Origin: Eustoma russellianum
Lineage: Eukaryota > Streptophyta > Magnoliopsida > Gentianales > Gentianaceae
Assembly: GCA_036186865.1 (NCBI GenBank)
Contig: AP025054.1
Coordinates: 23,142,925-23,206,924, forward strand
Reading direction: 5' to 3'
DNA: 64,000 nucleotides
Every line of letters starts with the position of its first letter. The first letter of the stretch is position 1. Positions 1 to 10,499 of this stretch are shown in pieces. Made by a program: the position numbers and the translations under genes. The notes under the pieces were generated by a model. That model searched no databases. It had not been told where the DNA came from and worked only from the letters and a program-made list of their open reading frames with translations.

Positions 1-1260
1 AAAGACGGAAGGCGGTTTGGGCATTCGAAGTCTAGAGACATTACAAAAGGCATATGAATGTAGGATGTGGTGGACATATCAGACGTCGAGTTCTATTTTG
101 GCACGCTATCTGCGATAAAAATATGGGAGTCGTCCGGATATGCAAGAGTTTATTTATGATTCTTCGGATTGGAAGCGCTTATGTCGTATTCATCAATTTT
201 TTGCCATTCGGGTTCAAAGCACCTAGGACGGACTATTTTGGTCGGGATGATACTCATGGCCAATTCACGCTTAAAGGGGCATATGAATCATGTTGCCCAC
301 GTGGTATACATTTCCTAGTCGCCCGATATATCTGGTGGAAAGGCACTCCTGCTGTAGGACAAGTGTTTCCATGGAGATTATGGTGCAATGGTCTTCCTAT
401 GCCGGATAATATTTGTACTGGATTGTGGCTTTTCCTACATGCTATGTCTTTTGTCGCAGAGATTCATCAATGCAGAACCATATCTTCTATGCCTTGCCCA
501 GTGGTCAAGGAAATATGACAGCATATATCTATACTTTTCAGCGGACCAGCTCCTACTTTGTTGACTTTTTGACAGTATTTACATAATTGGTGGGGTCAGG
601 CGCATGCCAACTCTATGAGTGGCCAATTATTTGCAGTGGTGCCACATTTAACTTGTTGGGCTATTTGGAAGGAATACGCTTGCTAGTCAATTTTGGGGAG
701 ATGACTTCTCATTATTGTGTCTCCGGTAGCGTATTCGAATTGGAATTTTTTCATGGTGTTCCTCTATCTCGAGAAGTAAATTTGCTGTGATGCTACAATA
801 TCTGCTAGTCACACATTATTCGCCTCCATTACGAACACAAAGGATTCACATTATTAGATGAAAACTGCCGCCCCACAGGCAAACACAAGCTTAATATAGA
901 TGTTGCAGCAGGCCGCAGAGGTGCGGCTGGAGGGGCGGTTCTGCGTAATGATGCAAGCCAGCTTGTCCAGGCCATTTGCTTTCCTCTCTTGATGTTGCCG
1001 CTGTTGCATGCAGAGTTGCAGGCGATGCTATTCTCACTTCTTTACTTTGCAACAACTGGATACTATGATCTATACGTTGAGATTGACTGTCAGCCTTTAT
1101 TAAATTTAATTCAGAATCCGCCCACACTCTTAGGTCGACTAGGCGTGGATTACGAACGGCTACAATGCATTTTCACACATTTACGGGTGACGCTATCATA
1201 TATACCCTGAGAGGGTAATTCAGTAGCATAGTTCCTATCACAGCATGGAATTATGCGGAC
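1..1260 (+). pseudogene. LINE ORF2 C-terminal remnant (RT end, zinc-binding domain, RNase H)
   Basis: Broken reading frames read as the end of a plant L1 ORF2. Around 230-420 a GQFTLKGAYES-like stretch followed by YIWWKG is typical of the zf-RVT domain that follows plant LINE reverse transcriptases. Around 880-1215 the frame reads LNIDVAAG, GGAVLRND, AELQAM and EIDCQ, the core of a plant RNase H (RVT_3) with its first Asp, Glu and second Asp. A stop (TGA near 1208) cuts the frame just before the EGN-VA block of the last motif. Several frame changes separate the domains, so this copy cannot make a working protein. Confidence 0.85.
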
Positions 1261-1386
1261 TCATCTGGCCATTTACCACAACATTTTGAGCTTCCCCTTA
1301 AGTCTCGTGGTAGCTTGCAGACCGATACTCATACACCATACATCCGATCATAACACTTCAATGACGGGAGCACTTTTATCTGTATC

Positions 1387-1608
1387 GCCTGCATAGTCTT
1401 AATGCAGGCAACCGGGTATGTTTTACTCTATGCTTATCTTCTATGTATTTCACAGTTTATCAATTGTCTGATGCACTATTTCTCTTCCTTGCTGAGGTCC
1501 ACTCTACTTTTGCTTGATTGCGTTGAAGACTGCGCTCTACCTGGCCACTGCTGAACTGGAATACTATACTTGTTGCCCATATATAGCTTGGCTATGGGCA
1601 ACCTGGGT
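1387..1608 (+). other. Two LINE 3'-UTR hairpins followed by GGGTA
   Basis: The first hairpin pairs GCCTGCAT (1387-1394) with ATGCAGGC (1402-1409) and is followed by AACCGGGTATG. The second pairs GTTGCCCATA (1572-1581) with TATGGGCAAC (1593-1602) and is followed by CTGGGTAC. Equivalent hairpins with the same trailing motif occur in the 3' UTRs of most other LINE copies here. No function is known to me; a structural role in the LINE RNA is inference. Confidence 0.6.
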
Positions 1609-2079
1609 ACTTTTTGTCTCTCTCTATACACTTCGATATCGGATTATTTTGGCTGTTTACATACGTAACACATTACATGTTTGTTTTTCTAAGGTACATC
1701 ATGTTTTGTGCTCCATCTCCGAAGCTACAGCTGCCCTCCAACGCCGATCCCTGTGCCAGCACACACCAAATTGGAATAGACTGTTTTGTATCTGTTTTAT
1801 CAATTTATAGCTTATTATTGTCTTATATTTTACATTTCCTCTGCATTTTCATTTATCTTTTTTGTTTAGTTTGGGTGAGTCTCCCACCATAGCTAGGAAA
1901 TTCATGTAACCACGGTATTCCTCTGCCACAAGTAAGGGTATTCAATTATTAAAACGACCGGACGGTGCCGCCCGTCTTTCACTAAAAAAATATATATAAA
2001 TCCACTATTTTCTAATGGTTACATATATAATGTGATTTCAAAATTTGTTTTGCATATTTATGCACATATATAATTTCAG

Positions 2080-2098
2080 AAAATTTCATTCGTGCATA
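2080..2098. repeat. Target-site duplication, left copy (19 bp)
   Basis: AAAATTTCATTCGTGCATA at 2080-2098 is identical to 8347-8365, and the two copies bracket the minus-strand LINE exactly. A perfect 19-bp repeat is in the range expected for target-primed reverse transcription, and it fixes both element ends. Confidence 0.93.
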
Positions 2099-2159
2099 CA
2101 TATATACATACATACATATATTTTTTTTATGAAAACAGAGATTTTATTAATGAGAAGAA

Positions 2160-2345
2160 ATCCTCACTTATGGCGGAGGAAAACCTTATTACAATCATCA
2201 AAGTATGTGAAGAAATACAATAAAGAGGTAATGATAACACATCTCCAGTCGTATATGATATGCCGCATTAAAACCTTGCCAGGAAAAACCACCCTTGTGG
2301 ATAAAACCCTGGCGAAGGAAAAAGCGTACATATTTATACGGCCTT
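2160..2345 (-). other. Conserved LINE 3'-terminal domain (stem-loop plus GGTTTTCCTCCGCCATAAG)
   Basis: On the minus strand, CTTTTTCC is followed by a stem-loop (plus coordinates 2274-2318). The arms are GCCAGG and CCTGGC, with an inner CCAC/GTGG pair around the loop AAGG, followed by AAGGTTTTAATGCGGCATATC. About 90 bp further 3' lies GGTTTTCCTCCGCCATAAG, then the A-rich tail. The same block is found near 8.6, 25.8, 35.9, 39.95 and 63.2 kb. Its fixed place at the 3' end and base-pair-preserving changes between copies suggest an RNA structure read by the LINE reverse transcriptase; that role is inference. Confidence 0.75.
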
Positions 2346-2577
2346 CATTGATACGTATGTAGTCTATGCTAGAGTACAAATATGTTGCTGCTGCAGTTGG
2401 GGATGCATGATATTGGCGCCGGTTGAGTCCACGAAAGGCCTTGTGTGTCCCTATCCAACAAGCCAGTGTTGTCTCCGAAGCCATTCGATGTCGCAACCAT
2501 GTAGAACGGAAATGATGCGCTGAGTATAACTGAGATAATGTAGAGAATGGAACCCTATAAAAGGAACGAAGGAGGAT

Positions 2578-2896
2578 CATACCACGCCTGCCAGCACAAA
2601 TGAATGCGCCGGCAGCCAGTGAAAGAAACGCACAGCCCTGCAATAGTGTGGCAATGAGTCTGCCTGTACTCAATCGAGCACAGGCAGATAACATAACGTA
2701 TCGCCAATCCAGATGGAAGGCTTGTGCCGAGTAGACATGATGACAGCAACCCAGAGAAGCCGTTGAAAGTATCCACCAGCGAAGCGTGTGAAGTATAATA
2801 ACAAAGCATAAGTGCCACTAATGAGTAAAGCAGAGCAGTAGAATAATGGGTTAGGAAACATACCGCGCCTGCCCATAACTGTGACGATACGGACAG
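2578..2896 (-). other. Three LINE 3'-UTR hairpins (copy B)
   Basis: In the minus-strand RNA three hairpins can form. CTGTCCGTA (2896-2888) pairs with TATGGGCAG (2877-2869) and is followed by GCGCGGTATG. GAGCACAGGCAG (2676-2687) pairs with CTGCCTGTACTC (2660-2671). CTGCCGGCGCA (2615-2605) pairs with TGTGCTGGCAG (2598-2588) and is followed by GCGTGGTATG. Several pairs are G-U wobbles that work only in the LINE sense strand. The first hairpin overlaps the last ORF2 codons. Confidence 0.6.
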
Positions 2897-5800
2897 CTAA
2901 AAATAGTACACGCCAATCCATGAGGAAGACATATTATCAGCCTACGCATAGGTGAGGTGAGATCAAGAAGAACTGTGGCACGCACTATCGAGGGTAGATT
3001 ATTAGTGCCGAAATATCCTGTCTCTGGGTGAAGCATGGCATGCTGAGCTAATGAGTGGGCTGCCATATTTGCTTCTCGGTATGTATGCGTGATATCCAAT
3101 CCAGCCGAATGTAGGAGCAAATGCAGTAGGTGCAGATGAAAATTGCCATGTATGCGTTGTGTGGGTCGAAGTCTCATGACCAAGTGTTCACAATCGGTTT
3201 CTACCAGCAGTGAGCGGAAAAGTGGTAAAAAGTACAAGAGACCAAATAATGTTGCCTGGATTTCTGCCATCAAAGGTGTGCACTGTGGTAACCTAAAGGA
3301 AATGGCACCCACACAAGCACCAGTAGAAGTGCGTAAAATTGCGCCGCCCGCCGCATATCTAGCACCAACCGCGCCATCAACATTCAATTTATATCTGCCA
3401 GATGGCGGACATTGCCACTTAATAAGTCGAAGTCGGGGTGGTCGAAGGCGTGGGATCCAGGAAAGCGAAAGAGTTGGGCCTATTACCAGTTTAGAGCCTT
3501 GTATAGACTGAACCCAGACATTAATGTCAAAATGTATGGCATTACGCAGCCTAGACAGCGAAAAGGATGAAGAATCCCCATAGATGAGCTGAGCATATTG
3601 CTTCCAGATGTTTGTGACAATGATCGCCGGGACAACAATTTTTAAAACGCCTGATAAGGTTGATGTGGTGGCCCGATACCACCAAGATAACAAGTATGGC
3701 CGAAGCGATGTCCGAACCGGAAGCAAACCATGTAGTTCAGTAGCAAAAAACATCCAAATTGGAAGAATGCAATTACAGCGGAGGAAGACGTGGACTAGTG
3801 TGTATGAAGCATGTCTGCAAAAAGGACACTGAGTAGGACGAACCATTGAGTAGCGGCCAATGCAGTCCTCAAAAGGCAGAGCGGAATGGAAGATACGCCA
3901 GAGTAAAAGTCTTGTATATGGCGAGTGATGCTTGGACCATATAAACTTTGAAGATAACTGCGTAGAAATGGAGGTCCGACATGTCTCATAGGCTGATTTA
4001 AGAGTGAATTCACCTGTTGTGGATGGTGTCCATGAGAGGGTGGTGGCTGTGCCGGTCGTGTGGGATATACAATGAGGATGAATGTGGCAAATCAACTTCC
4101 ATGTCGTAGAATCAAAAATCCGAGGCCTGAAATCACCACGTCTGCCGTATTTTAGATGCATATAAGTACTCCACAAAGTATCTTTTTTATGGTATGCCCG
4201 CCATATACGGCAGTGATATGCGCGTTGTAACTGTGTAAGATCCCGAAGGCCCAGACCGCCTTCATCAAATGGCTGTGTAATCCGAGACCAAGAAACCCAA
4301 TGACGTCGGTCACCCCAAAAGAAAGAAGCCATTTTGTGATTGATTATATGGATGACAGATTTTGGTAATCCGCCCGCTGCTAAAACACGCAACGGGAGGG
4401 CAGCTATCACTGATCTGAGGAGGACTAAGCGACCAGAATGCGATAGGAGTCGTGTGTGCCAACCTTGCAAGCGGCCATCAATATGTTGGAGCAAGGAAGT
4501 ACAATATACTGCTCGATTGATACCTTTGTGAAGATATGAACCCAAATAGCGAAAAGGAAGTGAAGAGAGGCGTATATCAAGTATATCTTTAAAACTTCGT
4601 CGTTGAGACACAGTCACACTTGTGGATGGGATGAAATTACTTTTATGATAATTCACTTTTTGCCCAGAAGCCATTTCATACTGGATCAAGAAAGTCCGGA
4701 AATGTGTAAGATTGCGACGTGTACCTTTAAGAAAAACAAGCAGATCATCCGCATATGCCAGATGAGTAATTGTCAATGGGAGACGCCCTAGCCGAAATGA
4801 CTGAAGTTGTCCGGCTGCTGAGAGGGATTTCATTCCTCGGCTAAAACCTTCCGATGATAGTATAAAGAGTAGCGGAGACAAAGGGTCCCCCTGCTTGACT
4901 CCTCGTAATGGGCGAAATGAAGAAGATGGCTGGCCATTGATTAAGACTGATACCCGAGTGGCACTAAGATGATTAATAACCAGTCGTATAAAGAAGTCCG
5001 AAAAACCGAATTTACGCAATAATAGCTCCAAATATTCCCAGCTAACCCTGTCAAAAGCCTTCATCATATCCAACTTCAGGCACAACTGAGAACCTCCTTT
5101 ATCTAACATATGAATCATTTCCTGGGCTAGCAACACTTGTGATGAAATATCATGCCCTGGCAAAAATCCTGTTTGCTCCGGCGATATTAAACGTGGTAGC
5201 AGCGTTCCTAATCATGTAGCAATAATTCTCGTACAAACTTTACTCAAGAAATTAGTAAGACAAATGGGCCGAAAATCTCCAAATGTTTGCGGGGAGCTAA
5301 CCTTTGGGATCAAGGTGATCAATGCTCTAGCCATGACGGATGGCTGCGGTACGCCCAGATAAAATTCTTGTGCAGCTTTAAAGACATCCGAATGTATCAC
5401 ATTCCAGCATGAGCGATAAAAATGACCATGAAAACCGTCTGGCCCAGAGGCGCTATGAGGATCTAAACTCCACACTGCTGCTTTTACCTCTGATTCTGTC
5501 GGAAGACCAGTTAACATGAGATTATCCTGAGTTGTTAATAAACAAGGAATATGTGAAAGAATTGCCGAATGATTGTGTGTTGTCTCCCGTGCAAAAAGAG
5601 CAGTATAAAACTCAACCGCAGAAGCCATGATATCGTCCTGATTTGTTAGCAAAAGGCCCTCAGAATTCCGTATTTGCTGTATACGCAGCTGTGTGCGCTT
5701 ACCTTTGACAAGTGAATGAAAGTATTGAGTGTTTGCATCTCCATCCTTCAACCATTTGACTCGTGCCTTCTGCTGCCAGAAATGTAATTCATAGTTTGAC

Positions 5801-6791
5801 GCAATCAAATAATCTGCTTTTGCCTTATGAAACGCTTGACGTGTTTCCTGTGAGGGTTCATCATCCCAACGAGCTTCAGCCTGAGATAATAAATTTTCTG
5901 CATGCTTAAGATTGTTGAAGATATTTCCAAAGACATCTTTATTCCAACGCTGGATGTCTTTTTTTAAAGCAAATAATTTGTTGTAAAAACCACGCATGCC
6001 CCCTGTTGTTGGATATGATTGCCAGGCGTGGTGGACATAAGCTGGAAATTCCGAATGCAAGAGCCACGCATCCAAAAAACGAAAAGCACGATGAGGCATT
6101 GTAGAACTTATCCGGCATTGCAAAAGAAGTGGAGTGTGATCAGAAGTTACTCGGGGTAGATGAGATAACTTTAGATCCTCAACCGTTCATGAATCAAAGA
6201 GTTAATAAAAACCCAGTCTAGGCGGCGTCGGACACGGCCAAGCCCCCTGCCATCTGCCCATGTAAATCTAGTACCATGATACGAAGGAGCCATAAGAGAA
6301 CAGTCCTCAATACACTCATTAAAATCTTGTAGTGCTGACAGAGACGGAGAGGATCGCCCACTATGGTCATCCAAAGATCTGAAGGTATTAAAATCTCCCC
6401 CCACTATCCAAGGCAATTGCGATGTAACATGAAAGTCACGCATCGATTGCCAAAGAAACCGACGTTGAGGAGGTGTATGATGCGCATAAACCAATGACAG
6501 GACAAAAGTATACTGCATCGATAACGATTGCATTGTGAAATGTATCACCTGGTCCTTATCCTGCACAGCAAGCATACTAAATTCATGATCCCTCCAAAAA
6601 AACCAAATTCGTTCTGACTGTGAAACAAAATTCTGTGAGAAACCTAAACGTAACCCATATCTCGGTATTTGCGATGGGGTATGCTTGGGCTCAATCAAAG
6701 CTAGAAGATGCAACTTATGTTCTTGGATCAAATTACGTAACCTTGGTAAAGAGGCACGTATGCCCCGGATATTCCATATTAAGATATTCAT
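2851..6791 (-). pseudogene. LINE ORF2: APE endonuclease, reverse transcriptase, zinc-binding domain, RNase H
   Basis: ORF2 protein of the near-complete LINE, about 1,310 codons. The endonuclease part (6791-6100) shows WNIRGI at the start, GGDFNT near 6390 and a TSDHTP block in the next frame, the APE-type catalytic signature. The RT follows: the LIPK/DFRPI block (about 5320-5265), AFDRVSW (about 5060) and the catalytic YADD at 4755-4744. The zinc-binding domain is near 3990-3760 (FTLKSAYE, then CPFC and a downstream C). RNase H spans about 3400-2990, with NVDGA, AEIQA, ETDC and REANMAAH. Breaks: a one-base frameshift near 6175 between the GLGRVRRRLD motif and the TSDH block, and a TGA replacing a likely Trp codon at 5214-5212. 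From 5163 to 2851 the frame is open for 770 codons. The start ATG overlaps the ORF1 stop as ATGA. Confidence 0.93.
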
Positions 6792-8138
6792 TGAGTTAAG
6801 GTAGAAACACTTCCCTGGATAATTTGCGAAGCACTACATGTCAAGATTGTGGATGGTGGCAGAGGAGGAAGATCCTTGCGGGATCTGCGCTTACGACGCG
6901 GTACCACGGGAATAAACGGGCCGTCCGAAGTAGTGTCTTGAAGTCGCGAGAACAACAACTCATCGTCCGGAGAAGTCTGCATGAGCTGCATGCGATGAGC
7001 CACGTCAGCAGATACCTTGGAAATTTCTTGAACTACCGAGTCGGCAGGCAGATCATTGTCGGAAACATGCCCAATATCAAATTGCGCAGCGTCCTCAGTG
7101 GCAGGGAAATCCGCCGCATCACAAAATTCATCATGCGAAGGAGGTTCAGAAGGAGGAGGAGCCAGCAGCGAAGTCATCAAAGTTGGCATGGGATCAGCGC
7201 CACAAGCAGTTGGTACGGTTTGAGCTGAATCAACTCCAGGCACAGAGGGCTGCTGCGCATTATCATCTACCGGGACATCTTCATTGGAGGGAGGATCCAT
7301 GAGAGTGTCCACCTCTGCGACACCATCCTGGGCTGAGGGAGGCGCAGTGGGCTTACATTTCACAGGTGTCCAACGTGTCTTGGCTGGTCGAGAAATAGGA
7401 GGCGGTGGCGGCGGCGGCAGTGGGATAGTAAATGCGGCGGTGGAAGAGCAATTACCAGATGCATGCCTCAGCCGGCGGCAGTCTTTTGCAGAACAACGGG
7501 AGGTCTTCATAAACTATGTTTTGCAATATCAAGCGCCCCTTTGCCTGCAGGTATATTTTTTGGGGCAAGTCCTGAGAGACATCAAGTTCAACGCACACTC
7601 TAGCTACTGAAGGTCGAAGTCCCTTCGATGTTGCAATATCAAGCTTAATTGGCAACCCAATGGCGCGAACAATTTCGAAAAGGGCCTCCTGCTGATGTAA
7701 GTGTACTGGTAGCGCAGGAAGGGCAACCCAAACCGGCACAATTGGAGCATCGGACGTAGGGTCAAAATCAACTGTCCATTTCGTAACCCTCATATGACAA
7801 CCAGAAATATGCCAAGAACGACGATAGAAACAGCGTAAATAATCCGCTTCATTGTGAAAATTCAGCAAGATATGGGATTGATCAATGAGCGTAATCCGAA
7901 GGTCATGATGAAAACCAATCTTCTCAAAAACATCACGGATAACCTTTAACGGGGGACGGCCATACCAAAACGTTCCAACAAGAGAATACCGAAAAGGAGC
8001 AGCAAGGGCATCTATTTCCGAATCTAGAAAAGAAACCAAGGGGATACCTTTGTGACGCGTTGCTACCTTTGGAGAAATGGAGATCGGCGGTGCCGTGTTT
8101 CCGGCCACAACTGCGGCAAAAGAAGGCGCAGCCGCCAT
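6788..8138 (-). pseudogene. LINE ORF1: DUF4283-like RNA-binding protein with zinc knuckle
   Basis: First ORF of the LINE. The start at 8138 begins MAAAPSFAAVVAG. Residues about 30-190 match the DUF4283-type domain common in plant LINE ORF1 proteins (FRYSLVG-FWYGRP, MRVTKW, VPVWV-LP, RPSVARVCVELD). A CX2CX4HX4C zinc knuckle follows, but it is split by one extra base in an A4 run near 7488, so the frame changes from 8138-7452 to 7510-6788. The C-terminal half is Pro- and acidic-rich with low complexity (a run of seven prolines near 7400) and a KTRWTP motif that recurs in the LINE at 58.2 kb. It probably coats the LINE RNA. The ORF ends at TGA 6790-6788, overlapping the ORF2 start. Confidence 0.88.
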
Positions 8139-8346
8139 GTCTATTCTGATGAAAAGAAATAAAAGAGTGGAGCTTTGATGAAGTAATGTGTGGGAGGCGA
8201 GAATGGAATGGTGATCGCAGTAAACGGCAGCAGTGCGATGAAGCTATGGTGGTGGAACGAATGCGGCGGCGGCTACTGCCGCCGCGAAACCGTGTCGTCA
8301 GAGCACACCATACTCTATGTTTCATATATTCCATATATATATATAT
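8139..8346 (-). other. LINE 5' leader (copy B)
   Basis: These 208 bp lie between the right target-site duplication and the ORF1 start. The element-proximal part is GC-rich with CGCCGC-type repeats (around 8265-8290); the outer end is an AT run. By analogy with other LINEs it should hold an internal promoter, but no promoter motif is clear enough to call. The stretch 8145-8346 reappears unchanged after the N gap. Confidence 0.6.
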
Positions 8347-8365
8347 AAAATTTCATTCGTGCATA
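8347..8365. repeat. Target-site duplication, right copy (19 bp)
   Basis: Identical to 2080-2098; marks the 5' end of the minus-strand LINE. The sequence after it (TATTCTCTGCC) would have been contiguous with the left flank before insertion. Another copy at 9028-9046 belongs to the duplicated contig end. Confidence 0.93.
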
Positions 8366-8800
8366 TATTCTCTGCCATTTGCACGAGGTGTTGAATGCCG
8401 ATGGCGATGGACCAAAACGTCATATTGCTTGCTGTTGACAACAAGAATTTTACTGGCTTTCCAGGCTATCTACATCATCATCGACATGCATGCTTTTGGC
8501 CGCTCAAGGATGATGTTTCTTTTCCTTATTTCTTCACAGTTGTACTCCTTATATTCTCAACCTTCCACTCATATAAATATGTATGCTTTTTCCTTCGTCA
8601 AGGTTTTATCCATAAGGGTAATTTTACTTGACAAGGTTTTAATGCGGCATATCGTATATGACTGGAGGTTGCGCATACTTACTTTTCTTCATTCGCTTTT
8701 CTCTTATGATGACAATTATTTTTGATGTAATATGGTTTTCCTCCACCATAAGAGAGGATTTTCAATAAAATTGCTTTACATAAAAAATATAGAAAAAAGG
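8366..8800 (+). mobile_element. Isolated LINE 3' tail (+)
   Basis: This stretch has no ORF2 sequence but carries the conserved LINE 3' domain. A stem-loop at 8592-8636 has arms GTCAAG/CTTGAC, then AAGGTTTTAATGCGGCATATC, GGTTTTCCTCCACCATAAG near 8735 and an A-rich tail. It is best read as a severely 5'-truncated LINE insertion. A SINE that borrowed a LINE 3' end is an alternative, but I see no clear A and B boxes. The stem keeps its pairing although two pairs differ from the copy at 2.3 kb. Confidence 0.7.
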
Positions 8801-8815
8801 ACATTGGAAAAATGA

Positions 8816-8825
8816 NNNNNNNNNN
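8816..8825. other. Assembly gap of 10 N
   Basis: Ten Ns join two contig ends. The 671 bp on the left (8145-8815) is repeated exactly on the right (8826-9496), so this is most likely an unmerged overlap rather than missing sequence. Confidence 0.97.
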
Positions 8826-9496
8826 TCTGATGAAAAGAAATAAAAGAGTGGAGCTTTGATGAAGTAATGTGTGGGAGGCGAGAATGGAATGGTGATCGCA
8901 GTAAACGGCAGCAGTGCGATGAAGCTATGGTGGTGGAACGAATGCGGCGGCGGCTACTGCCGCCGCGAAACCGTGTCGTCAGAGCACACCATACTCTATG
9001 TTTCATATATTCCATATATATATATATAAAATTTCATTCGTGCATATATTCTCTGCCATTTGCACGAGGTGTTGAATGCCGATGGCGATGGACCAAAACG
9101 TCATATTGCTTGCTGTTGACAACAAGAATTTTACTGGCTTTCCAGGCTATCTACATCATCATCGACATGCATGCTTTTGGCCGCTCAAGGATGATGTTTC
9201 TTTTCCTTATTTCTTCACAGTTGTACTCCTTATATTCTCAACCTTCCACTCATATAAATATGTATGCTTTTTCCTTCGTCAAGGTTTTATCCATAAGGGT
9301 AATTTTACTTGACAAGGTTTTAATGCGGCATATCGTATATGACTGGAGGTTGCGCATACTTACTTTTCTTCATTCGCTTTTCTCTTATGATGACAATTAT
9401 TTTTGATGTAATATGGTTTTCCTCCACCATAAGAGAGGATTTTCAATAAAATTGCTTTACATAAAAAATATAGAAAAAAGGACATTGGAAAAATGA
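8826..9496. repeat. Exact 671-bp copy of 8145-8815, probable assembly artefact
   Basis: Every segment I compared matches at a constant offset of 681, including the 5' leader of the minus LINE, the target-site duplication and the LINE 3' tail (stem-loop at 9273-9317). Both copies end exactly at the gap edges: 8815 ends AATGA before the Ns, and 9492-9496 is AATGA followed by new sequence TGACGG. A biological duplication would not be expected to stop at an assembly gap. Its features should not be counted twice. Confidence 0.92.
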
Positions 9497-9643
9497 TGAC
9501 GGCGCTCTGTCGATTGCAGACCTTAGCGGCGGCAACACAATGCTGATCTCGTCCGCTCTTCCTCATTGAGATCTACTTAGTGCCTTCCTTTTTCTTTGAT
9601 TTCTTTATGGGTATTGTTGTATTCGGCTTTTTGCGGTGCCACC

Positions 9644-10433
9644 ATGTCCATGGAAAAGCATTCATACACTTCGATCCTTGCGGCTCCAGCAGCAGTGCTC
9701 CCTCTTCGTGAGATAGCTCATTTCAAAGGTGTCCCGGCGATTAAATTCACTCGTGAGGAGATCAATGTTCTGGCTAATTCATTCAAATATTGTCTTGTTG
9801 GGAGTTTTTGGTAATGGCCGGCTAAAGCTTGAAGCAACCTGGAAGTGTTTTGATCGAATAGGCTTCATGGCTTCGGGCACAATAACTTTGTTGGACTCAT
9901 CGCATATTTTGATGAAATTTGATGCGGAAGCGAACTATTATCGGTGCTTTTCACATTGTTCATGGACTGTTCTAGGGTATCATATGAGGGTTACAAAATG
10001 GTCATATGATTATGATCCCAAGATTGATATTCTAATTGTGCCGGTGTGGATCTCGTTGCCTGGGCTACCTATATATCTTCATAAAAAGGAGGCAATTTTT
10101 GAGATTGCACAGATGCTGGGCAATCCGCTGAAACAAGATTCTGCCACCATGCAGCTCCTACGTCCATCAGTTGCTCGTTTATGCGTTAAGATTGATGTTT
10201 CACAGGAATTACCACAGCGTTTATATATTCAAGATGATGACTATAATTTTTTCCAGCCGGTTGAACATGAAAACCTCCCACCTTATTGTTCCTCCTGTCG
10301 CATATTAGGTCATTCCTCTCAATCATGTTCGACTGCCATTAATATGGAATCTTTTCCACAGCATACTGCACCACAAGACTCTAATTTGCCTACCAAGACT
10401 AAGATGGCTGATGCTCAGCTTGCTCAGCGATAG
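9644..10433 (+). pseudogene. LINE ORF1: DUF4283-like domain and zinc knuckle
   Basis: The likely start is ATG 9644 (in CCACCATGT). The frame reads HFKGVPAIKFT and FKYCLVGSFW, then shifts by one base near 9810 into the frame running to 10433. The main domain has MRVTKWSYDYDP, VPVWISLPGLP and RPSVARLCVKIDVS, as in the ORF1 at 6788-8138. A complete zinc knuckle YCSSCRILGHSSQSC (CX2CX4HX4C) lies near 10285-10330. The tail after the knuckle is short compared with copy B, so the C-terminus is probably truncated by the TAG at 10431-10433. Role: RNA binding in the LINE ribonucleoprotein. Confidence 0.82.
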
Positions 10434-10499
10434 ACACCCAAAAAACAGGTTGCTGTTTATGCTCGGCACACCGTTGCAGCCCGTCGACCTTTGTTGGAT

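Larger units (their letters stand above)
1..1985 (+). mobile_element. L1-type LINE, 5'-truncated by the window edge (copy A1)
   Basis: This is the 3' part of a non-LTR retrotransposon. It holds the end of ORF2 (zinc-binding domain and RNase H), then about 720 bp of 3' UTR, ending at an A-rich tail near 1983. Its start matches 12660-12770 of the LINE at 9497-14172 almost word for word, and both end with a GGTATTCCTC motif, a CCGCCCGTC motif and an A-run. The two therefore belong to one subfamily. The 5' part lies outside the window. The coding part is heavily decayed. Assignment to LINE is secure; the exact 3' base is uncertain because the tail runs into AT-rich DNA. Confidence 0.88.
2099..8346 (-). 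mobile_element. Near-complete L1-type LINE (copy B), 6.25 kb
   Basis: On the minus strand, in order: a GC-rich 5' leader (8346-8139), ORF1 (8138-6788), ORF2 (6791-2851), a 3' UTR with hairpins, the shared 3' domain (about 2345-2160) and an A/T-rich tail. Perfect 19-bp target-site duplications flank it. It has only a one-base frameshift in ORF1, plus one frameshift and one nonsense codon in ORF2, so it is the least damaged LINE in the window. The clean duplications and short list of lesions suggest a fairly recent insertion. Its 5' leader is repeated after the N gap through an assembly artefact. Confidence 0.93.

Noticed and set aside
8366..8800. SINE with a LINE-like 3' end
   Set aside because: No convincing pol III A/B boxes; a 5'-truncated LINE tail is simpler, although not excluded.
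8186..9406. Two identical 179-codon frames (8186-8725 and 8867-9406)
   Set aside because: They lie across a LINE leader, target duplication and LINE 3' tail, have no domain, and are identical because the contig end is duplicated.
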